From assembly GCA_035308905.1 (NCBI GenBank), contig DATGFS010000048.1, positions 185,422 through 249,421 of the forward strand: a stretch of DNA of 64,000 nt, written 5' to 3'. This DNA is from a bacterium. GTDB taxonomy: Bacteria > Sysuimicrobiota > Sysuimicrobiia > Sysuimicrobiales > Segetimicrobiaceae. The notes beneath the pieces are model-generated. The model ran no database searches. It was not told the origin of the DNA and saw only the letters and a list, made by a program, of their open reading frames with translations. The position numbers and the translations under genes were made by a program. Position 1 is the first letter of the stretch, and every line of letters begins with the position of its first letter. Below, piece by piece: positions 55,803 to 64,000 of this stretch.

Positions 55803-55831
55803 TTGACACCCCGGGTGGTGTATGCTAACGT
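55803..55831 (+). promoter_or_regulatory. Promoter of the SAM-riboswitch operon
   Basis: TTGACA at 55803-55808 and TAACGT at 55826-55831 with a 17-base spacer, placed 21 bases before the riboswitch. The -35 is perfect and the -10 is weak; a TATGCT at 55821 is spaced too short for this -35. Confidence 0.5.
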
Positions 55832-55851
55832 AGGCACCAACTGAATAGCAA

Positions 55852-55964
55852 CTCTTATCCAGAGTGGTCGAGGGACGGGCCCGATGACACCCGGCAGCCT
55901 ACCAGGTTTTCCCGCCTGGTGTGGTGCTAAATCCCGCGGAAGAACCAATTCCGGTAGATAAGAG
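55852..55964 (+). promoter_or_regulatory. SAM-I (S-box) riboswitch aptamer
   Basis: The P1 stem strands CTCTTATC (55852-55859) and GATAAGAG (55957-55964) are perfectly complementary and enclose the S-box core: AGAGTGGTCGAGGGACGGGC, then CCGATGACACCCGGCAGCC, a P3 hairpin (ACCAGG...CCTGGT), and GTGGTGCTAAATCC, ending in a P4-like stem. These are the diagnostic conserved blocks of SAM-I. SAM binding is expected to favour the downstream terminator and lower expression of the following operon. Confidence 0.95.
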
Positions 55965-55970
55965 GGAGAG

Positions 55971-56003
55971 ATCCCCCTCGGAGTTGGGAGGGGGATTTTT
56001 GTT
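55971..56003 (+). terminator. Riboswitch expression platform, intrinsic terminator
   Basis: ATCCCCCTC (55971-55979) pairs with GAGGGGGAT (55988-55996) and is followed by TTTTGTT. This is the classic terminator for an S-box. The ATCC-type left arm lies directly after the P1 3' strand, as expected for antiterminator competition. Confidence 0.9.
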
Positions 56004-56043
56004 GCGTCCGGATGCGGACGCGGCACCAGATGGGAGGGGAGAG

Positions 56044-57276
56044 ATGGGAGCAACGGAGCTGGTGTGTCGCGAGTGTGGCCGGCGGTACGCGCTCGATCCG
56101 ATCTTCGTATGCGATGCCTGTTTCGGCCCGCTTGAAGTGCAGTACGATCACGACGGGCTGAACGGTGAGGCGCTGCGGACGCGGATACTCTCCGGTCCGG
56201 CGTCGATCTGGCGGTACCAGGATTTTCTTCCGGTCCAACGCGTACCGGCTTGGGACCTCGCTCCCGGCTACCACCCGCTCGTTCGGGCCGAACGGCTCGG
56301 CCGGGCCCTCGGGCTCCGCAACCTGTACCTCAAGAACGATACCCGCAACCCCACGTGGTCGTTCAAGGACCGCGTCGTGGCGTGCGCGCTGGCCGCGGTG
56401 CACACGTTCAAGTTTGACGTGGTGTCGTGCGCGAGCACCGGCAATCTGGCCAACGCCGTCGCCGCGCACGCGGCGAAGGCCGGCCTCCGGGCGGTCGTCT
56501 TCATCCCGACGGGCCTCGAGCGGGCGAAGGTCATCGCCACGTCGGCCTACCGCCCGATGATCGTCGAGGTGGACGGCACGTACGACGACGTCAACCGGCT
56601 CTGCCTCGAGATCGGAGAAGAGCACCGCTGGGCGATCGCCAACGTCAATCTGCGGCCGTACTATTCCGAGGGCGCCAAGACGCTCGCGTTCGAGGTCGCG
56701 GAGCAGCTCGGCTGGCGCGCGCCGGACCGCGTCGTGGTCCCGGTCGGGTCGGGCAACATGTTCGTGAAGATCCAGAAGGGCTTCGAGGAGTTCCAGCGGC
56801 TCGGGGTGATCCCGCCGCACACGGTCCGGATGACCGCGGCGCAGGCGGAGGGATGCGGCCCCATCGCGACCGCCTACCACGCGCAGACCGAGACCGTGGT
56901 CCCGGTGATCCCCAACACCGTTGCCAAGTCGCTGGCGATCGGCAACCCGGCCGACGGGCCGTACGTGCTCGACATCGCGCGCCGGACGGGCGGGGCCGTC
57001 GAGGCCGTCTCGGACGAGGAGACGGTCGAGGCGATCCGCCTGCTCGCCGAGACCGAAGGAATCTTTACGGAGCCGGCCGGCGGCGTCACGGTCGGTGTGC
57101 TGCGCAAGCTGGCGGTCGCCGGCGCGATCGATCCGGACGAGACGGTGGTCGCCTACATCACCGGGATCGGGCTGAAGGCGCTCGAGGCGGTGGAGTCGCG
57201 GCTCGAAGCGCCCGTGCGGATCAAGCCGACGCTGGCCTCGTTCGAAGAGCGGGTGCTGCAGGCGGCGTCCGCGTAG
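56044..57276 (+). CDS. thrC: Threonine synthase-like PLP enzyme under SAM riboswitch
   Basis: 410 aa fold-type II PLP enzyme. An N-terminal zinc-ribbon-like Cys set (CRECGRRY and CDACFG) precedes LKNDTRNPTWSFKDR with the Schiff-base Lys near 107, ASTGNLANAVAAHAAKAG for phosphate/PLP binding, and VVPVGSGNMFVKI. Threonine synthases convert O-phosphohomoserine to threonine. Here the gene is preceded by a SAM-I riboswitch and followed by a CysO-like carrier, neither of which is expected for threonine synthesis. An alternative use of O-phosphohomoserine for homocysteine formation is proposed in the findings. ATG 56044 has GGGAGGGGAGAG upstream. Confidence 0.9.
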   Translation: MGATELVCRECGRRYALDPIFVCDACFGPLEVQYDHDGLNGEALRTRILSGPASIWRYQDFLPVQRVPAWDLAPGYHPLVRAERLGRALGLRNLYLKNDTRNPTWSFKDRVVACALAAVHTFKFDVVSCASTGNLANAVAAHAAKAGLRAVVFIPTGLERAKVIATSAYRPMIVEVDGTYDDVNRLCLEIGEEHRWAIANVNLRPYYSEGAKTLAFEVAEQLGWRAPDRVVVPVGSGNMFVKIQKGFEEFQRLGVIPPHTVRMTAAQAEGCGPIATAYHAQTETVVPVIPNTVAKSLAIGNPADGPYVLDIARRTGGAVEAVSDEETVEAIRLLAETEGIFTEPAGGVTVGVLRKLAVAGAIDPDETVVAYITGIGLKALEAVESRLEAPVRIKPTLASFEERVLQAASA

Positions 57277-57301
57277 ATCGGGATTGGAGGAGAGAGTTCT
57301 C

Positions 57302-60332
<3,031 letters not shown>

Positions 60333-60334
<2 letters not shown>

Positions 60335-60413
60335 CAGGAGGCGCGAATGCGCCGGAGGTCCCCCGTAAGAGGGGACAGGAGGCGCGAATGCGCCGGAGGT
60401 CCCGTAAGAGGGG
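60333..60413. repeat. Tandem pair of the short palindromic repeat, copies D1 and D2
   Basis: GACAGGAGGCGCGAATGCGC-CGGAGGTCC...GTAAGAGGG occurs twice head to tail, at 60333-60373 and 60374-60413, differing by a short C-run. The inner GGCGCGAATGCGCC is a small hairpin. The AGGAGGCGC and CGGAGGTC arms match the outer parts of copies A, B and C. D1 covers the stop codon of the GerMN gene. Confidence 0.7.
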
Positions 60414-60449
60414 GAGGGACCGCTTCCGGCATGGGAGAATAGGCGGCCC

Positions 60450-61865
60450 ATGCCCCGCGAAATCTTCGCCGACGAGATCGAGCGGTTTCTGGAAGGGCTC
60501 GACGGCGTGTCCTCCGCGCGCGTCCTCACGGGTCCGGCGGGCGACATTTCGTACGTCTACGTGACGACTGAGAACGCCTCCGACAGCCGCGGGCTGCGCC
60601 ACGGCGTTCTCGCGGCGCTGCAGTCCCGGTTCGGCATTCCGATCGACGACTGGCGGGTACGCGTCACGCAGCTGCGGGCCGGCGTGCAGCCGAACGAGAT
60701 CCCGCATTTTCGCGTCGCCCGCGTCGAGGAAACGGCGACGACCGCCGACCTCGCCGTCACGGTGAAGCTGCAGTGGACGCGCGGTTCCGACGTGCGGTCT
60801 GCGACGGGCCAGGCGCGCGGGCGGGGTGGGGCGGCGCAGCGCCCCCGCGCGCTGGCCGCGGCCACGATCGCCGCGGTGCGCGACGCGCTCGACGTGCCGC
60901 ACGGCGACCTGAGCCTGGACCGCGTCGGCACGGTGACGTTCCTCGACCGGCCGGTGGTGCTCGTGGCCCTCTCCGCCCGCGCGGGCCCGCCGGGGCGCGG
61001 CGCCGGCGAGCCGCAGACGTTTGTCGGGACGGCCTTCAACGACGCGGCATTCGCCGCGGGGGCGGCCGTGCCGGACGAGAGGGTCGAGCCGGCGATCACG
61101 GCCGCGCTCGATGGCGTGACCCGGTGGCTGCTGGAGGCCGCGTTCGTCGTCGAGCCGTCGCGCTCGCAGCAGCGGCGGGACCGGCTCGAGTCGATGCGCC
61201 ACTTCGTACAGGACGCGGCGCCTGATCCCGGCCCCGGTCCGCGCCGGGATCCGCAGCACGGCGGGCCCGCGGCCTCCGCGGAGTTTCACGACATCGCCGC
61301 CGACGGCGGCCGCGGGGAGTCGCGGATCGCGCCGGTGCACGCGCTGCCGCCACGGCGTCTCGATGCCGTCCACGGCGGGCCCGGCCGCGTCGATCCGCCG
61401 GCCCGCGAATCCGGCCCGATTGACGGCGGTCCGCGGACCGGTCCGCGGGCGACGGGGCCGCAGGCCGGAGGCCCCGCGTCGGACGGGGCAGGAGGCGCAT
61501 CTTTGGCGCTGGGCCTACGGCGTGAGCCAAAGACGCCCGCAGGCACAGGAGCGGCCGGAGGTCTTGCGTCAGACGGGGCAAAGGGGGGGATGGAGATGGC
61601 CGTGCAGCACGACACGCCGGAATCGGGATCCGGGGTACGCGCCGGGCGCGGCTCCGGCGTCGAGGACGGATTCTACCGGTCGCTGATTGTCGAACGGACG
61701 CCCGTGCACCTGCGCTGCCGCGACGGCTACGAGGTCGCCGGCGCGATCGTCCGGGACGCCGGCACCTACGCGCTGCTCATCGAGACCGCGGACGGGCTCG
61801 AGCTGTTCTTCAAGCACGCCATCATCTCGATTCGCGTCCTGTCCAAGCCGGCCGCGCAGGCATAG
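60450..61865 (+). CDS. Unknown domain joined to a C-terminal Hfq/Sm-like domain
   Basis: 471 aa. Residues 1-240 form an uncharacterised mixed domain (IERFLEGLDGVSSARVLTGP, RHGVLAALQSRFGIPIDDWR). Residues 240-375 are Pro/Gly-rich and include the palindromic repeat copy B, encoding GGASLALGLRREPKTPAG. From about residue 381 a Hfq-like Sm fold appears: FYRSLIVERTPVHLRCRDGY, then ELFFKHAIISI, compare the YKHAISTI of Hfq. An internal ATG at 61590 preceded by AAAGGGGGGG could make the Hfq-like part (91 aa) on its own, so this may be two genes joined in frame through the repeat. RNA binding is likely; the fusion is an open question. Confidence 0.7.
   Translation: MPREIFADEIERFLEGLDGVSSARVLTGPAGDISYVYVTTENASDSRGLRHGVLAALQSRFGIPIDDWRVRVTQLRAGVQPNEIPHFRVARVEETATTADLAVTVKLQWTRGSDVRSATGQARGRGGAAQRPRALAAATIAAVRDALDVPHGDLSLDRVGTVTFLDRPVVLVALSARAGPPGRGAGEPQTFVGTAFNDAAFAAGAAVPDERVEPAITAALDGVTRWLLEAAFVVEPSRSQQRRDRLESMRHFVQDAAPDPGPGPRRDPQHGGPAASAEFHDIAADGGRGESRIAPVHALPPRRLDAVHGGPGRVDPPARESGPIDGGPRTGPRATGPQAGGPASDGAGGASLALGLRREPKTPAGTGAAGGLASDGAKGGMEMAVQHDTPESGSGVRAGRGSGVEDGFYRSLIVERTPVHLRCRDGYEVAGAIVRDAGTYALLIETADGLELFFKHAIISIRVLSKPAAQA
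61463..61490. repeat. 28-base direct repeat flanking copy B
   Basis: GGCCGGAGGCCCCGCGTCGG followed by ACGGGGCA matches the copy-B 3' arm at 61553-61580 at 24 of 28 positions. It sits immediately upstream of copy B and overlaps its first three bases, so copy B is bracketed by two copies of its own 3' arm. Confidence 0.6.
61488..61581. repeat. Palindromic in-frame repeat, copy B (94 bp)
   Basis: Identical in length to copy A and matching at 85 of 94 positions by eye. TCTTTGGC at 61500-61507 and GCCAAAGA at 61526-61533 pair perfectly in the central hairpin. In the host ORF it encodes GGASLALGLRREPKTPAG, nearly the same peptide as copy A in a quite different gene. Confidence 0.75.
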
Positions 61866-61877
61866 GAGAGCCGCGGG

Positions 61878-63434
61878 GTGTCGGAGCCGGCGGACCGGCG
61901 CCTCGAAGAACTGCGCGCGCGCCGCGCCCGCGCCGAGTCGGGCGGCGGGACGGAGCGGATCGCCCGGCAGCACGACGCGGGCAAACTCACCGCGCGCGAG
62001 CGCGTCGCCGACCTCCTCGATCCCGGCACCTTCGTCGAACTGGACCGCTTCGTGGCCCACCGCGCCATGGAGTTCGGCATGGACAAGACGGAGGCTCCGG
62101 GCGACGGCGTCGTCACCGGGTACGGCGCCGTCCACGGGCGGCTCGTCTACGTCTTTTCTCAGGACTTCACGGTCCTCGGCGGCTCGCTCGGAGAGGCGCA
62201 CGCCGCGAAGATCTGCAAGATCATGGATCTCGCCGTGCGCAACGGCGCGCCGGTGATCGGCCTCAACGATTCCGGCGGCGCCCGCATCCAGGAGGGCGTC
62301 GCGAGCCTCGGCGGCTACGCCGAGATCTTCCTGCGCAATACGCTCGCCAGCGGCGTGGTGCCGCAGATCTCGGCCATTCTGGGGCCGTGCGCGGGCGGCG
62401 CGGTCTACTCGCCGGCGATTACGGATTTCACGATCATGGTGCGCGGGACGAGCTACATGTTCGTCACCGGGCCGCAGGTCGTCAAGACGGTGACGCGCGA
62501 GGAGGTCACCCTGGAGGACCTCGGCGGCGCGGAGGTCCATGCCGCCCGCAGCGGCGTCGCGCATTTCGTCGCGGACTCCGACGAGGACGCGCTTGCCCTG
62601 ATCCGGAGGCTGCTCGCGTTTCTCCCGCAGAACAACCTCGACGAGGTGCCGCGCGCGGATGCCGCGGACGATCCGCGGCGGATGGACCCGTCGCTCGATA
62701 CCCTCGTACCGGCGGATCCGAACCGGCCGTACGACATGCGCGACGTGATCACGCGCATCGTCGACCGGGGCGACTTTCTCGAAGTCCACGAGTTGTTCGC
62801 GCCGAACCTCGTGGTCGGCTTCGCGCGTCTCGGCGGCCGCTCCGTCGGCGTGGTCGCGCAGCAACCCGCGGTCCTGGCCGGCGTCCTCGATATCAACAGT
62901 TCCGTGAAAGGCGCGCGGTTCGTCCGGTTCTGCGACGCGTTCAACATCCCGCTCGTGACCTTTGTCGACGTCCCGGGGTTCCTGCCCGGCACGGCGCAGG
63001 AACACGGCGGCATCATCAAGCACGGGGCCAAGCTGCTCTACGCGTACTGCGAGGCCACGGTGCCGAAGCTCGCCGTGATCACCCGCAAGGCCTACGGCGG
63101 CGCCTACGATGTGATGTCGAGCAAGCACATCCGCGGCGACCTCAACCTGGCGTGGCCGACCGCCGAGATCGCCGTGATGGGGCCCGAAGGCGCGATCGAC
63201 ATCGTCTTCCGCCGCGAGCTCGACGCCGCCGCCGACCGGGAAGCGATGCGGGCCCGTCTCGCCGCGGAGTACCGCGCCAAGTTCGCGACGCCGTACGTCG
63301 CCGCGTCCCGCGGATACATCGACGACGTGATCGAGCCGCGCGAGACGCGGCCGCGTCTCATCTCCGCGCTCGAGATGCTGGCCGGGAAGCGCGACCGCAA
63401 CCCGCCGCGCAAGCACGGCAACATCCCGCTGTAG
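61878..63434 (+). CDS. Acyl-CoA carboxylase carboxyltransferase (beta) subunit
   Basis: 518 aa, the carboxyltransferase half of propionyl-CoA/methylmalonyl-CoA-type carboxylases. [20 protein letters not shown] starts the N-terminal crotonase-like domain, and [40 protein letters not shown] and [16 protein letters not shown] follow. The second domain has [20 protein letters not shown] and the [17 protein letters not shown] loop. It ends RKHGNIPL as in PccB. No biotin carboxylase or carrier gene is adjacent. GTG 61878 has AGGAGAGCC upstream. The substrate, propionyl- or acetyl-CoA, cannot be decided here. Confidence 0.93.
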   Translation: MSEPADRRLEELRARRARAESGGGTERIARQHDAGKLTARERVADLLDPGTFVELDRFVAHRAMEFGMDKTEAPGDGVVTGYGAVHGRLVYVFSQDFTVLGGSLGEAHAAKICKIMDLAVRNGAPVIGLNDSGGARIQEGVASLGGYAEIFLRNTLASGVVPQISAILGPCAGGAVYSPAITDFTIMVRGTSYMFVTGPQVVKTVTREEVTLEDLGGAEVHAARSGVAHFVADSDEDALALIRRLLAFLPQNNLDEVPRADAADDPRRMDPSLDTLVPADPNRPYDMRDVITRIVDRGDFLEVHELFAPNLVVGFARLGGRSVGVVAQQPAVLAGVLDINSSVKGARFVRFCDAFNIPLVTFVDVPGFLPGTAQEHGGIIKHGAKLLYAYCEATVPKLAVITRKAYGGAYDVMSSKHIRGDLNLAWPTAEIAVMGPEGAIDIVFRRELDAAADREAMRARLAAEYRAKFATPYVAASRGYIDDVIEPRETRPRLISALEMLAGKRDRNPPRKHGNIPL

Positions 63435-63441
63435 CGGCCCC

Positions 63442-63909
63442 TCACCGGGCCGTTGCGGTCAATCGTCCCGAGTCCGCATCGCAGCCCGGCCCGCTCGACA
63501 CAACGTCATAATGGCCCGATAGAGTTCTCGGCGCACCGTTCGTAACGGTCACCTCAAACGTCGATCGGACGGTCCCCTCGGGACCGTCCGCGGTGAGGAC
63601 GTACGCATTGCCGCGATAGTAGCTTCCCGACACCCGCAGTTCGCCCATGCAGGCGATCCCGCGGAGTTCCATCCTTCCGGTTACTTCGGCGCCACCCCAC
63701 CAGACCGGTTTGGCCGCCAAGGCCGCCGAAAAGCGTCCCTTCGCCGCGGAGCGCGCGCTTTGCCATGTTCCCGCCCAACTGCCGGCGAGACCGGTGGCGG
63801 AGGTTGGCGGCGCAGCGACGCCCGGGGCCCCGCCGGCGAGCGAGATCGAGATGACGAGGGCGCCCCCGAGGCGCCCCAGAGGCGGCACACCGCTCCGGCA
63901 CCGTCGCAT
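63442..63909 (-). CDS. Secreted protein of unknown function, 155 aa
   Basis: The start at 63909 has GGGAGGCG upstream. The N-terminus is a signal peptide (PLGRLGGALVISISLAGG ending near VAAPP). The mature part contains SWAGTWQSARSAAKGRFSAA, WWGGAEVTGRMELRG and YYRGNAYVLTADGPEGTVRS, a beta-rich pattern compatible with a small lipocalin-like or beta-sandwich fold. A Cys in RGIACMGELRVSG and another in GPGCDADSG could form a disulfide. It is convergent with the carboxylase gene, seven bases apart. Confidence 0.7.
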   Translation of the reverse strand: MRRCRSGVPPLGRLGGALVISISLAGGAPGVAAPPTSATGLAGSWAGTWQSARSAAKGRFSAALAAKPVWWGGAEVTGRMELRGIACMGELRVSGSYYRGNAYVLTADGPEGTVRSTFEVTVTNGAPRTLSGHYDVVSSGPGCDADSGRLTATAR

Positions 63910-64000
63910 CGGACGCCTCCCTTCCGGCCAGGATGATCGAACGGTGTCTCTTCGGCCCGCAATTGGCGGTGATCCGGCGAGGGTCCTGTGGCGGCCCGGC

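Overview
This is a very GC-rich bacterial chromosome segment, densely packed with genes. Many neighbours share ATGA or GTGA stop/start overlaps, and GTG and TTG starts are common. The content includes a complete 14-subunit complex I operon, ferredoxin-dependent 2-oxoacid oxidoreductase, seven-iron ferredoxin, ThyX, a SpoIIE-type phosphatase, a GerMN protein and a CysO-like sulfur carrier. This suggests a lineage of the Terrabacteria type (Sysuimicrobiota/CSP1-3-like, Armatimonadota, Chloroflexota or deep Bacillota relatives). That placement is an inference with low confidence. No rRNA, tRNA, insertion sequence, phage or CRISPR array was recognised.

Layout. 1-6.4 kb: the tail of an unknown gene, Maf nucleotidase, a D-2-hydroxyacid dehydrogenase, a small secreted protein, HU, then korAB and a small unknown gene. 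6.4-14.2 kb: a signalling block with a membrane HD protein, a membrane HD-GYP domain fused to an MFS transporter, and a 1173-residue PAS-PAS-GAF-GAF-SpoIIE-HATPase-STAS protein. 14.2-18.3 kb: an RlmD-like protein that has lost its catalytic cysteine, a 45-residue exported peptide beside an XRE-TPR regulator, and a two-repeat DUF305-like protein. 18.4-21.0 kb: a CoA-transferase and two-subunit class I fumarase/mesaconase operon. 21.2-31.0 kb: a DUF6544-like protein with a 37-residue leader ORF, a Ski2-like helicase, threonine aldolase, divergent fdxA/thyX, a CoA-type Nudix enzyme, a phosphoesterase, a PHP phosphatase and a methyltransferase. 31.0-32.7 kb: a MerR-like regulator and cysteine desulfurase. 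32.8-47.1 kb: nuoA to nuoN, followed by an HdrD-like membrane Fe-S protein. 49-55.8 kb: small exported proteins, a Crp/Fnr regulator, and an lgt-amidase-GMC dehydrogenase operon. 55.8-63.9 kb: a SAM-I riboswitch controlling threonine synthase and a CysO-like carrier, then ligA, a GerMN protein, an ORF ending in an Hfq-like domain, an acyl-CoA carboxylase beta subunit and a secreted protein.

The most notable points are these. (1) A SAM-I riboswitch sits in front of a threonine-synthase-like enzyme paired with a GG-ending sulfur-carrier protein, which suggests protein-thiocarboxylate homocysteine synthesis. (2) An RRNPP-like peptide/receptor pair. (3) A palindromic repeat of 94 bp occurs in frame inside two unrelated ORFs, with shorter relatives elsewhere, resembling the palindromic protein-coding repeats of Rickettsia. 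(4) An HD-GYP::MFS single-chain fusion. (5) An RlmD-family protein that keeps the Fe-S cysteines but has no catalytic cysteine.
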